Shown here: one piece after another, positions 55,964 to 64,000 of the stretch | How the letters are laid out: each line of letters begins with the position of its first letter | Numbering within the stretch: position 1 is the first letter of the stretch | Origin: Nostoc sp. FACHB-892 | GTDB taxonomy: Bacteria; Cyanobacteriota; Cyanobacteriia; Cyanobacteriales; Nostocaceae | Assembly: GCF_014698795.1 (NCBI RefSeq) | Contig: NZ_JACJTR010000022.1 | Span: 1 to 64,000 of the forward strand | Direction: 5' to 3' | DNA length: 64,000 nucleotides | Translations under genes and position numbers: made by a program | The notes under the pieces: generated by a model | What the model was told of the DNA's origin: nothing | Databases searched by the model: none | Seen by the model: only the letters and a program-made list of their open reading frames with translations

Positions 55964-56602
55964 AGGTTAGGTTGCTTAATTCAAAGACCACTATTTGTCT
56001 ACAGTTAGTAATTTTACGGACAAATATCCCTAAGCTACTTTTCCCGATATTAATCGGAATGGGCAAACTGCAATACCCGCTATCCCTAAACCAAAAGCCG
56101 CTGGGACTAACTTTTTTGTCACCGCCACTCTGGGTAATTACCTCGAATTAACCACGTTTGCTACTCTTAGACAGAGGCTTGATTCCTTTGATAGCCACTT
56201 GGCCAGGAAGCTTGTAAAATGGCGCTTTCTCCAGTGAGAACTCCAGTTTGGGCAAAGTAATAGCAAGCTAGCAACAGCTAGTTTTTGGGAGAAACAGCAA
56301 TAATAACATCCATAACTTTACATTGGGGATTTTTTATGTTATTGCGCCCAGCTTTGATAAAAGTTAATGCAGCCTTATTCTAACCGAAATTTTAATATTT
56401 CTTTGCAGTAACTTCATTTGTGAGACATGGGGCATTGGGAAGAGGAAGAGGCAGAGGGCAGGGAACAGAGGGGAAAGAGGTAATTTTTTATTCTCTCCCT
56501 TGCCCTCCATTCTCTACTGTGTGCTTTAGACACATCTTTTGGGAATACTACTAACATCCAATAAGATCCCCAGTTGCCAACTAACTTAAGGAATATTTAA
56601 TA
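55964..56602. other. Intergenic region between mgdA and the EbsA-like gene
   Basis: 640 bases between divergent genes. Near 56454-56507 a purine-rich run (GAGGGCAGGGA) faces a pyrimidine-rich run (TCCCTTGCCCTC), which can fold into a long hairpin. It is probably a repeat remnant rather than a terminator. No gene was seen. Confidence 0.45.
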
Positions 56603-56977
56603 ATGTCTATTGACCAACTCCAGCCTGCTACTCAACAGCAAGCCAGTGTTTACTTACCTTACGTTCAGGGCACTAAGCGCAATTTCTTACCTTATGCCAT
56701 CAGTCTCTATCAAAAAGGGGTCTTGGAGGGACACCGCAAGATAGAGGGCAGTGAACATGTTCCCTTTGTCGCCTCCTGGAATGTTGCTACTTTACCCTCA
56801 GACTTAACCCGTTGCCGAATCCAGTTTGATGGCAACGCTGACTTGAGTTACGAACTGATGATGGCTAGTTTTGAGTTTATTAATTTTTTAATTGAACTTA
56901 TGGATAACTATAAACGTCATCGTGCGACCGATTTTTCACAACCGTTTTATCGCAAACTACTGCGAATAGACGATTGA
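56603..56977 (+). CDS. EbsA-like conserved cyanobacterial protein
   Basis: The 124-residue soluble protein starts MSIDQLQPATQQQASVYLPY. Conserved-looking segments are KRNFLPYAISLYQKGVLEG, FVASWNVATLPSDLTRCRI and LSYELMMASFEFINFLIEL. From memory this is the EbsA family, needed for type IV pilus assembly and biofilm self-suppression in Synechococcus elongatus. No pilus genes are adjacent. The assignment needs a profile search. Confidence 0.6.
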   Translation: MSIDQLQPATQQQASVYLPYVQGTKRNFLPYAISLYQKGVLEGHRKIEGSEHVPFVASWNVATLPSDLTRCRIQFDGNADLSYELMMASFEFINFLIELMDNYKRHRATDFSQPFYRKLLRIDD

Positions 56978-57271
56978 TTAAACACGAGCCGAACTTTTGC
57001 CAGTTCGGCTCGTGTTTAGAAACATAACCTCCATTCCCTATGTTCGCCCCGCTACATGAACATGGGGAATGGGGGTTTTAATTTTTAACGTCGCGGAGCG
57101 TGATAAAGATAATCGCTCCTCAGATCCCAAAATATAATTAAAAAGCGATCGCACTCTAGTACTAATCCAACAATATCAAACATCCTGCCTAGATCGAAGA
57201 CGATAGACTTTTTATAGAGTAATTTTTGCAAAAGCTCAAATTTCCCAACATTTCAAAGCAGGTATGGGGCA

Positions 57272-59191
57272 ATGGTGCGATTAAAACCGTGGCAGTGGAT
57301 AGTCTTAGCAATCCCGATCGCTTTCATCATCATTTTCTTACTGGTATCCGCCGGTTTACAGATCCATACGTGGGGCATTAATTGGATTTGGGGTGTATTC
57401 ACCCTTTTATTTGTTGGTTGGCGTTGGCTGTTGGTCAAATGGACTCAACCAGCTGTTAACCAAGTGGAAGCTGTATTAACTCAAGTCCAAGAAGAACTGG
57501 AATCGACGGCAGAAGATACAGTAGGGCAACCACCAGTAGGAAGTGATGTTACAAAGCTTGCAGAAGCCGCCCTTCAAGAGATTCTGCAAGCAGCACAAAG
57601 CGATCGCCCGATTTGGGAAGACTGGGCAACGTTTTGGACGCGATGCCAAAATTTGGTGGTAGCGATCGCTCATATCTACAATCCTCAAATTCAATATCCT
57701 CTTTTAAATATTTACGTCCCTCAGGCTTACGGGCTGATTCGGGGAACGGTGGATGATATGGATCGGTGGATGCAAAAGTTATCGCCTATCCTCAATCAGC
57801 TAACGGTTGGACAAGCATACCAAGCATATGAGGTTTACCAAAAGTTGGAGCCATCGGCTCGGAAATTCTGGAAAGCTTGGAACTGGGCACAGTGGGTTTT
57901 AAATCCTGTGGCGGCGGTGGCAAAACAAGCCAGCAAGGGTTCTAGTAACCAGGCAACTCAGCAATTATTGGGGAATTTGAGCCAGTTATTTCGGGAAGCT
58001 GCCCTGAGAAACTTATGTCAGCAGGCGATCGCACTCTATGGACGTAGCACATTATCAGTTTCAGCAACCGTATCCACACCAACTCTACCCAAGGCAAAAA
58101 CCCAAACACTCCGAGAAATCCTGACTCAAGCTCAACCAGCCGAAGTGGTTGAGCAAAAACCCGTGAATATTCTGCTGGTGGGGCGCACGGGTTCGGGAAA
58201 AAGTAGTCTGATTAACACACTATTTCAGGCAGATTTAGCAGCCGTTGATGTTTTGCCCAGTACCGATCGCATTCAAAATTATCAATGGCAAACTCAAAGT
58301 GGAGAAATCCTAACGCTTTGGGACACACCTGGTTATGAACAAGTCAACCGTGCTGATCTCCGAAACCTAGTGCTTGATTATGCCATCAACGCAGATTTGC
58401 TGCTGTTAGTTACCCCTGCCCTCGATCCTGCCCTACAAATGGATGTAGACTTTTTGCAAGATATGAAAGCAGAAGTTGCAGACTTACCAGCAATCGCGAT
58501 CGTCACTCAAGTAGATCGTCTGCGTCCCATCCGCGAATGGCAACCACCTTATGATTGGGAATGGGGCGATCGCCCCAAAGAAATTGCTATTCGAGAAGCT
58601 ACTGAGTATCGCGCCAAACTGCTGGAAACCTTCTGCAATCTAGTTGTACCTGTGGTTACAGGTGACAGCAAAACAAATCGAATCGCTTGGGGAGTAGAGG
58701 CGCTATCGTTGGGATTAGTGGACGCGATCGCACCTACTAAGCAACTCCGTCTCGCCCGCTTTTTACGTAACCTCGAAGCCCGCACCATCGCTGCTGCCAA
58801 AATCATCGACCATTACACTTTCCAGATGACAACAACACAGGGACTAACGGCATTGCTCAAAAGTCCCGTTCTCCAGTTTGTTTCTACTTTTTCAACGGGA
58901 TCTCCAGCCCTAGCATATATGCTGGCAGAGCAAATTCCTGTGGAACAGTTGCCGATTGTGATTGGCAAACTCCAAATGGGATATGAACTTTTCTCGCTCT
59001 TAAATACAGGTAATCTTAACCCGCTCAACTTTGAATTGCTATCCCTCTGGCCGCTATTGCGGGAAAACTCTGCTTCACCAGATCGCAACGCCTGGGCATT
59101 TGGTCACGCCCTAGTGGAGTACTGGACTCAAAATTTAACGGTTGAACAACTCCGGGAGCGATTTGAGTATTATCTGTCGATTGCCAATTGA
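57272..59191 (+). CDS. Membrane-associated GTPase (TRAFAC class, Era/HSR1-like)
   Basis: The 639-residue protein has two N-terminal transmembrane helices (about 8-30 and 35-57). A helical region follows to about 290, then a G domain. G1 is VGRTGSGKSSL (about 303), G3 is WDTPGYEQ (about 350) and G4 is TQVDRL (about 411), which has Gln in place of the usual Asn of NKxD. The C-terminal 150 residues are helical and may contact membrane. Similar cyanobacterial proteins are uncharacterised and might remodel membrane or sense stress. The weak G4 raises a question about nucleotide specificity. Confidence 0.82.
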   Translation: MVRLKPWQWIVLAIPIAFIIIFLLVSAGLQIHTWGINWIWGVFTLLFVGWRWLLVKWTQPAVNQVEAVLTQVQEELESTAEDTVGQPPVGSDVTKLAEAALQEILQAAQSDRPIWEDWATFWTRCQNLVVAIAHIYNPQIQYPLLNIYVPQAYGLIRGTVDDMDRWMQKLSPILNQLTVGQAYQAYEVYQKLEPSARKFWKAWNWAQWVLNPVAAVAKQASKGSSNQATQQLLGNLSQLFREAALRNLCQQAIALYGRSTLSVSATVSTPTLPKAKTQTLREILTQAQPAEVVEQKPVNILLVGRTGSGKSSLINTLFQADLAAVDVLPSTDRIQNYQWQTQSGEILTLWDTPGYEQVNRADLRNLVLDYAINADLLLLVTPALDPALQMDVDFLQDMKAEVADLPAIAIVTQVDRLRPIREWQPPYDWEWGDRPKEIAIREATEYRAKLLETFCNLVVPVVTGDSKTNRIAWGVEALSLGLVDAIAPTKQLRLARFLRNLEARTIAAAKIIDHYTFQMTTTQGLTALLKSPVLQFVSTFSTGSPALAYMLAEQIPVEQLPIVIGKLQMGYELFSLLNTGNLNPLNFELLSLWPLLRENSASPDRNAWAFGHALVEYWTQNLTVEQLRERFEYYLSIAN

Positions 59192-59269
59192 AGAAGGCAG
59201 GAGGCAGGAGAGAGAAGAATAATTTGATTTGTGAATCCTTGGTTCTATACTTCATTTAGCTGCAAACTG

Positions 59270-59321
59270 CTGTATAGAGGCAGGGGGCAGAAATTGGATA
59301 ATTTATTTTTTGGAGTTCCCC
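59270..59321. repeat. Partial copy of MITE-like family A
   Basis: TATAGAGGCAGGGGGCAG and AAATTGGATAATTTATTTTT with TGGAGTTCCCC match one end and part of the interior of the element at 61964-62106 in opposite orientation. The other end is missing. Confidence 0.7.
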
Positions 59322-59371
59322 AAGATTCTAAACATAAACAAGTATAAGATTTTAGGAAAAATCACATAAAA

Positions 59372-61189
59372 ATGCTTACTGTTACTAAACTCAAGCGAAT
59401 TGCGATGGCTATGCCTGCGGCGGGCATCGCAATCTTTTCTTTCACTCTCCTTGTTTACACCCAAGTTGCATCAGCCGCCTTAACTTTACCCCTACGCAGC
59501 AAAAAGGGAATGGTGGTTTCAGCCCATCCCTTAGCAAGTGAGGCGGGAATTTTAATCTTACGCAAAGGTGGTAATGCAGTAGATGCAGCTGTAGCCACAA
59601 CCTTTGCAATCTCGGTAGTTGAGCCTTTTTCCGCAGGAATCGGTGGCGGCGGATTTTTGCTGATGCACTCTGAGAAAACTGGCGATATGAAAGCGCTAGA
59701 TTTCCGCGAACGCGCACCCCTGAAAGCTACAAGAAATATGTATCTGGATGCAGAAGGCAAAGTGCGTCCCAATGCAAGTATTAATGGTTATTTGGCAGTA
59801 GGGACACCAGGAACTGTGGCGGGACTTTATGAAGTGCATCGTCGCTATGGTAAGCTTTCTTGGCAAGAGGTGATGAAACCTGCGATCGCACTTGCTAAAA
59901 ATGGCTTTATTGTTAGTGATAGGGTAACTTGGCGTTCTCTGCAAGCAAACGATCCCCGCAAGGAAGTAGTTCTCAACAATCCAGCCGCACAAGAAATTTT
60001 CACTCGCAATGGTGAATTTTATAAACCAGGGGAGAAGCTAGTGCAGCGTGATTTGGCACGCACCTTAACAGCAATTGCCCAAAATCCCCAAAGTTTTTAC
60101 ACCGGAAGTATTGCTCGTGCGATCGCTTCTGATATGGTAAAAAATGGTGGTTTAATTACTCTAGAAGACCTCAAAGCCTATAAACCAATCTGGCGTACTC
60201 CCGTTTGTGGAAACTTTCGCAAAGCTAAAATTTGCTCAATGCCACCACCATCATCAGGAGGCGTTCATCTATTGCAGATTTTAAATATTATCGCTGATAC
60301 TGATTTTAAATCTTTAGGATGGCATCATCCCGACGCTTTACATTTAATGGTAGAAGCAATGAAGATTGCTTACAGCGATCGCTCAGAATATTTAGGCGAT
60401 CCCGATTTTGTCAAAGTTCCTGTACAAGAACTGCTCAGTTCAGCTTACGCCAAAAAACGCCGTCAAGAAATTAATATGCAAGTGGCTAGACCCTCGACCG
60501 AAGTCAAGCCAGTAGACAAAAAGACGCTACAACGTTTTACTCAAGCTAATATTCACAAATGGCAAGAAAATATCATCCCATCACGAAATCATACAAGCCG
60601 ACATGAATCTCCTGAAACCAGTCATCTTACAGTTGTGGATGAAGAACGCAACGCTGTAAGTCTGACTTTCACGATTAATCTCAGTTTTGGTGCTGGTATC
60701 GTGACACCGGGAACTGGAATTGTTCTCAATAATGAGATGGATGACTTTGCTGTTGCACCAGGAGTGCCTAATGCTTTTGGTTTAGTTGGTAACGATGCCA
60801 ATGCCGTCGCACCCCGTAAGACTCCCTTATCCAGCATGACTCCCACAATTGTCACAGAAAATGGTCATTTCCGAATGGCAACGGGTGCGCCTGGCGGTAG
60901 CACCATCATCACCCAGGTTTTGCAAGTCATCTTAAATGTGCTGGAATACAACATGGATGTTGGTACAGCTGTTTCTGTTCCACGCATACATCATCAATGG
61001 CTTCCAGATGAGTTACGCGTTGAACCCTGGAGTTTGGATGCTCTGACTATGCAAGACTTACGCAGACGGGGGCACAAAATAAAGGAAACTACTCCTTGGG
61101 GTAATAGTAACGCGATCGCTGTAACATCTGATGGAACTTTAGAAGGGGCGGCTGATCCTCGCGGTGAAGGTTCTCCCAGAGGTTTGTGA
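59372..61189 (+). CDS. ggt: Gamma-glutamyltransferase (glutathione hydrolase)
   Basis: This secreted N-terminal-nucleophile enzyme cleaves gamma-glutamyl bonds of glutathione. The 605-residue proenzyme has a signal peptide (about 1-35). The large subunit includes GGNAVDAAVATTFAISVVEPFSAGIGGGGF. Autoprocessing is expected before Thr416 in SPETSHLTVVDEERN, whose side chain becomes the nucleophile. The small subunit has the expected NNEMDDF, PLSSMTPTIV and GAPGGSTIITQ segments. It likely matures in the periplasm. Length and motifs are complete. Confidence 0.94.
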   Translation: MLTVTKLKRIAMAMPAAGIAIFSFTLLVYTQVASAALTLPLRSKKGMVVSAHPLASEAGILILRKGGNAVDAAVATTFAISVVEPFSAGIGGGGFLLMHSEKTGDMKALDFRERAPLKATRNMYLDAEGKVRPNASINGYLAVGTPGTVAGLYEVHRRYGKLSWQEVMKPAIALAKNGFIVSDRVTWRSLQANDPRKEVVLNNPAAQEIFTRNGEFYKPGEKLVQRDLARTLTAIAQNPQSFYTGSIARAIASDMVKNGGLITLEDLKAYKPIWRTPVCGNFRKAKICSMPPPSSGGVHLLQILNIIADTDFKSLGWHHPDALHLMVEAMKIAYSDRSEYLGDPDFVKVPVQELLSSAYAKKRRQEINMQVARPSTEVKPVDKKTLQRFTQANIHKWQENIIPSRNHTSRHESPETSHLTVVDEERNAVSLTFTINLSFGAGIVTPGTGIVLNNEMDDFAVAPGVPNAFGLVGNDANAVAPRKTPLSSMTPTIVTENGHFRMATGAPGGSTIITQVLQVILNVLEYNMDVGTAVSVPRIHHQWLPDELRVEPWSLDALTMQDLRRRGHKIKETTPWGNSNAIAVTSDGTLEGAADPRGEGSPRGL

Positions 61190-61301
61190 GCTAACAAGGG
61201 ACTGGGAAGATGCAGAGAATAAGTAATGACCACATACTTCTCTTTTTAGGCTGTGCCCGAAGCGTAGCTATGCCGCAGCCTTTACGGCTTTGCTCAGTAC
61301 A

Positions 61302-61349
61302 AGTGACCAATGACCAATGACTAATGACCAATGACTAATAACCAATAAC
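61302..61349. repeat. Heptamer tandem repeat (AATGACC)n
   Basis: About six units of AATGACC or AATGACT/AATAACC run into the stop codon of the following minus-strand gene. It is STRR-like. Confidence 0.8.
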
Positions 61350-61612
61350 TATTGATTTTGGGCTGTTGACTCTACGTAGCTGCTCCTACCAAACTCATTT
61401 GCCCGTGCGGTAGGTACTAGTGTCCAACCTGCTTTGAGAAGTTTTTGATAAGTTGCCCAACCTTTAGAACCATTTGGTATTTGATAATCTGGGACTTTAA
61501 AATGTCCAAAAGCAGTGTAAGGACGCCAAGGTTGATTGGGTTCTGTTTGCAAATACAAAATTTTCTCTCCGTTGCCACCAGACTTAGGTAACCAGCACAT
61601 TTGTCGATGCAT
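61349..61612 (-). CDS. Small conserved hypothetical protein
   Basis: The protein is 87 residues from the ATG at 61612 (MHRQMCWLPKSGG), chosen because AAGGAG lies seven bases upstream on the minus strand; an open frame extends 11 codons further. Aromatic and Pro-rich segments (EPNQPWRPYTAFGHFKV, GSKGWATYQKLLKAGWTLVP) suggest a compact fold. It is not recognised. The 3' end overlaps a heptamer repeat. Confidence 0.6.
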   Translation of the reverse strand: MHRQMCWLPKSGGNGEKILYLQTEPNQPWRPYTAFGHFKVPDYQIPNGSKGWATYQKLLKAGWTLVPTARANEFGRSSYVESTAQNQ

Positions 61613-62204
61613 TGCAAACTCCTTTGCCTTTAGATAATAATGCATAATAACAGATTTTTGTCAAGGACATTGTCACCCTTGTGGGGTACTTTTTTGCCTA
61701 ATACTTTAGACAAAGTGTAATTAAGTTCTATCCACTAAGAGTTAATTACTTAACAAGTCCTACCCTGAGAAAGCTGCTAGTAGGACACAAAGATAAACAG
61801 CTTTCTCTCACCTTCCTTGTAGGGGAGATTTTTCTAATGTTATCCGCGCTTTTTATGATTGTGTGTAACAATAACTACTGTTTTGACTAAGGTTCGCAAT
61901 CTGGCTATTTGTTTTTCTGCTTACATACATAAGCGCAGATTTTGGAAACTACTTATTGATTAAGGGAACTCCAAAAAATAAATTATCCAATTTCTGGACT
62001 TCACTACGACTTTCCCTCCCCCTGCCCCCTGCCTCTATAGCTTTGGGGAAGCAAGCTACGCGTAGCGTCCCGCAGGGATGGTATATTTTTTGATTTTGAA
62101 GTCCCCAAGCTGGAGTTGCAGTTGCGCCTAGCGCAACCGCCATCTCCTCATGCGCCTTGGCATTCAATAAAAAATTGGTCTTTGATAACCCATAACTTGG
62201 ATTA
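61613..62204. other. Intergenic region with hairpin and MITE-like element
   Basis: It has a perfect 10-bp hairpin GAGAAAGCTG/CAGCTTTCTC (61767-61776 and 61798-61807), then the element at 61964-62106. No gene is supported. Confidence 0.5.
61964..62106. mobile_element. MITE-like element, family A, complete copy
   Basis: The left end GGGAACTCCAAAAAATAAAT and the right end TATATTTTTTGATTTTGAAG with TCCCC are imperfect inverted repeats. They match the two ends of 20636-20778 in opposite orientation. Inside is a GCGTAGCGTCCCGCAGGGA palindrome of the other repeat family, so it looks nested. It is non-coding. Confidence 0.75.
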
Positions 62205-62795
62205 TCACAAAGATGGAGCATACAACTTATCGCCAACAATCTGGCGAATTGTCTCTACTAGTTGAGTGTATGCAAAGTCAGATAAAACTGGTTTTGCTCC
62301 TTGCAAATCAATTGGTTGATCTAAATCAATCCATGACTTGCAACCGCCGTATTTAGGTTGGTAGGGAATTTCTTGTTGGCGTAATTTATATGTCCGTAGG
62401 AGGAGAATATAAAGCGGCTGGCGTGGTTTCCATTTGAGGCGATCGCTAATAAAATGCTCGTTCCAAATATGGAAGGGAAGCAAGGTGTTGACAATAGACT
62501 CGTCACTAACTGGCAAAATATCTGTAATTTCAGCCCAACTGCCGATGGGAACTGTCTCTGGATGCCAACCTGATGTTACTGGATAAACACGATCAGCATA
62601 CTCAGCTTTCAGCATGAAAGCTTGTTGATGTTCATAAGTAGGATAAAGTAAAACTTGCTTGTGGGCAACTTGGAAATGTCCATTTCGTTCATGGATACCC
62701 CCTTTGCGGAGCAACATAATTGTTTTGCCACTTTCTAAGGCATTGACGGCGACTGCCCATTCTTTGAGAGCATGAAAAGTTGTAGTTAATTCCAT
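62205..62795 (-). CDS. DUF1802-family protein
   Basis: The protein is 196 residues from the ATG at 62795 (MELTTTFHALKEWAVAV); an ATG two codons upstream is also possible. The start region ALKEWAVAVNALESGKTIMLLRKGGIHE is typical of DUF1802 as I recall it. FLLYPTYEHQ-like and LPFHIWNEHFISDRLKWKPRQPLYILLLRTYKL segments are also present. It is a soluble protein of bacteria and archaea with unknown function. Confidence 0.78.
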   Translation of the reverse strand: MELTTTFHALKEWAVAVNALESGKTIMLLRKGGIHERNGHFQVAHKQVLLYPTYEHQQAFMLKAEYADRVYPVTSGWHPETVPIGSWAEITDILPVSDESIVNTLLPFHIWNEHFISDRLKWKPRQPLYILLLRTYKLRQQEIPYQPKYGGCKSWIDLDQPIDLQGAKPVLSDFAYTQLVETIRQIVGDKLYAPSL

Positions 62796-63102
62796 CAGCA
62801 TCTACTGTAACTCTGATTTAATTTCAATCTAAAACCGATAACGTGTAAAACTATCCAGGGAAATGAATTAGGAAGCAGTTATGGAAAAGCGCTCGCTTGG
62901 TACAACTGATGTGAAAATCACACCCATCTTGATGGGAACTTGGCAAGCTGGTAAAAGAGCGTGGGTGGGAATTGAGGATGTTGACTCGATTAAAACGCTC
63001 CGAGCCGCTTATGAAGCTGGGATCACCACAATTGATACTGCTGAAGCTTATGGTGAAGGACACTCTGAGCGAATTATCGCTGAAGCTTTATCTGATGTAC
63101 GC

Positions 63103-63129
63103 GTAGACGCGTAGCGGCTTGTCGCCAGA
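63103..63129. repeat. 27-bp repeat insertion in the aldo/keto reductase gene
   Basis: It starts GTAGACGCGTAGCGG and ends CTTGTCGCCAGA, and sits between GC and CATCG. The same ends and the same target context are found for the second insertion. Confidence 0.8.
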
Positions 63130-63198
63130 CATCGCGTGGAATATGCCACAAAAGTTTTCGCTAATCATCTAAAGTATGAACAAGTCATTCAAGCTTGC

Positions 63199-63303
63199 GT
63201 AGACGCGTAGCGGTGAGGGGGTCGCAGTCTTGGCGGTTCCCGTCGATTGCGACCCCCCGAACCCGTTGGCGAAGCCTCTCGTAGAGAAGGGCTTGTCGTT
63301 AGA
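63199..63303. repeat. 105-bp repeat insertion with a nested hairpin
   Basis: It starts GTAGACGCGTAGCGG and ends CTTGTCGTTAGA, as in the shorter insertion. In the middle is a second palindrome (GGGGGTCGCA at about 63217-63226 and TGCGACCCCC at about 63248-63257) followed by CTCTCGTAGAGAAG. Confidence 0.8.
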
Positions 63304-64000
63304 CATCGTTCTTTAACCAACTTGAAAACTGATTACATCGACTTTTACCAAATACATTGGTCCTCTGGTGCTTTCAATAGCAAAATAGTACCTATCGAGG
63401 AAACTATGAGCGCTCTTAACCTGCTCAAAGAGCAAGGTAAAATTCGAGCCATTGGTGTTTCCAACTTTTCCCACGCCCAGTTAGCAGAAGCAGCAAGTTA
63501 TGGACGTATTGATAGTTTACAACCACCTTATTCTTTATTCTGGAGACAGGTAGAACAAGATGCATTGCCCTATTGTATCGAGAACAATATTTCTATCCTT
63601 GCTTATTCGTCTTTAGCACAGGGATTATTGACAGGGAAATTTGCTCTCGGTCATAAATTTGACCCAACAGATAACCGTGCTAAAAATAAACTGTTTCAAG
63701 GCGAAAACTTTGAACGTGCCCAACAAGCGCTAGAAAAACTGTGTCCTATAGCCCTTCTTCATAATTGTACCCTTGCTCAGTTAGCTTTAGCGTGGTTAAT
63801 TGCTCAACCCCAAACAAATGCCATCGTCGGGGGGCGTTATCCCAAACAAGCGCTAGACAACGCATTAGCCGCCCAAATTAAGCTTTCTGCTGCCCAATTG
63901 GCAGAAATTGATGCCATTAGGCGTATTGTCACCGACAATCTAGATGATAGCCAGATTATGTGGAATTGCTGACAATTCAGTTTGGTTAGCTATGCTGATC

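Larger units (their letters stand above)
62881..63972 (+). pseudogene. Aldo/keto reductase broken by two repeat insertions
   Basis: Without the insertions the gene would encode a 319-residue aldo/keto reductase. The catalytic Asp and Tyr are in IDTAEAYGEGHSE, the Lys in YATKVFANHL, the His in YIDFYQIHW, and the NADP site in IGVSNFSHAQL...NAIVGGRYPKQ. Insertion 1 (63103-63129, 27 bp) puts a TAG at 63112. Insertion 2 (63199-63303, 105 bp) adds TAG and TGA at 63208 and 63214. Both leave the frame unchanged. The 3' part (from about 63247) stays open and could make a truncated protein lacking the catalytic Asp, Tyr and Lys. The gene is presumably inactive. Confidence 0.9.

Overview
The window looks like chromosome of a filamentous, heterocyst-type cyanobacterium (Nostocales, Nostoc-like). 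The signs are the many HIP1 octamers (GCGATCGC), the C-terminal half of a split DnaE with its intein fragment, a beta-monoglucosyldiacylglycerol synthase, a GAF-GAF-PAS adenylate cyclase of the CyaB type, a PatA-type response regulator, pentapeptide repeats, low coding density, heptamer tandem repeats and many small palindromic dispersed repeats. No rRNA, tRNA, CRISPR array, prophage or intact transposase was recognised.

Layout. 0.4-4.4 kb: an FhaC/ShlB-type outer-membrane transporter and a SWIM zinc-finger protein. 4.8-11.5 kb: housekeeping metabolism (lpdA, trpC, beta-carbonic anhydrase, a tiny YqaE/Pmp3 membrane protein absent from simple ORF lists, an SUI1-type factor, trpB). 11.9-14.4 kb: three tandem secreted CAP/SCP proteins, two of which were duplicated together with their flanks. 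14.5-25.7 kb: an RNase D-like exonuclease, a rhodanese-fold protein without its active-site Cys, an OmpR-type regulator, a PD-(D/E)XK-like protein, dnaE-C with its split intein, an SGNH hydrolase, a PATAN-REC regulator and a small membrane protein, separated by long repeat-rich gaps.

27.6-34.0 kb is the main biosynthetic locus. It is a mycosporine-like amino acid (sunscreen) cluster: cyclase (mysA), O-methyltransferase (mysB), D-Ala-D-Ala ligase-like ATP-grasp enzyme (mysD) and two tandem mysC-type ATP-grasp ligases. A degraded third mysC fragment lies between the two ligases. A 1.9 kb leader with duplicated segments precedes mysA.

34.2-47.1 kb: adenylate cyclase, small cyanobacterial proteins, tyrA, a pentapeptide/DUF1517/lipoprotein gene group, an APC-type permease, a HIT protein and recR, whose only plausible full-length start is an ACG. 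47.3-52.0 kb: a 1289-residue TPR-CHAT protein beside a 232-residue protein that shares only its N-terminal module. 52.4-64 kb: dnaX, mgdA, an EbsA-like protein, a membrane GTPase, gamma-glutamyltransferase, small conserved proteins and an aldo/keto reductase gene broken by two insertions of one dispersed repeat family.

The points most worth following up are the two repeat insertions in the aldo/keto reductase (same ends, same target context, both multiples of three), the CHAT/companion pair with a repeated LWEYD-type linker motif and a missing CHAT histidine, the duplicated mysC genes with a relic between them, and the ACG start of recR. All domain and family calls come from reading the sequence and from memory of the families; no database search was run.
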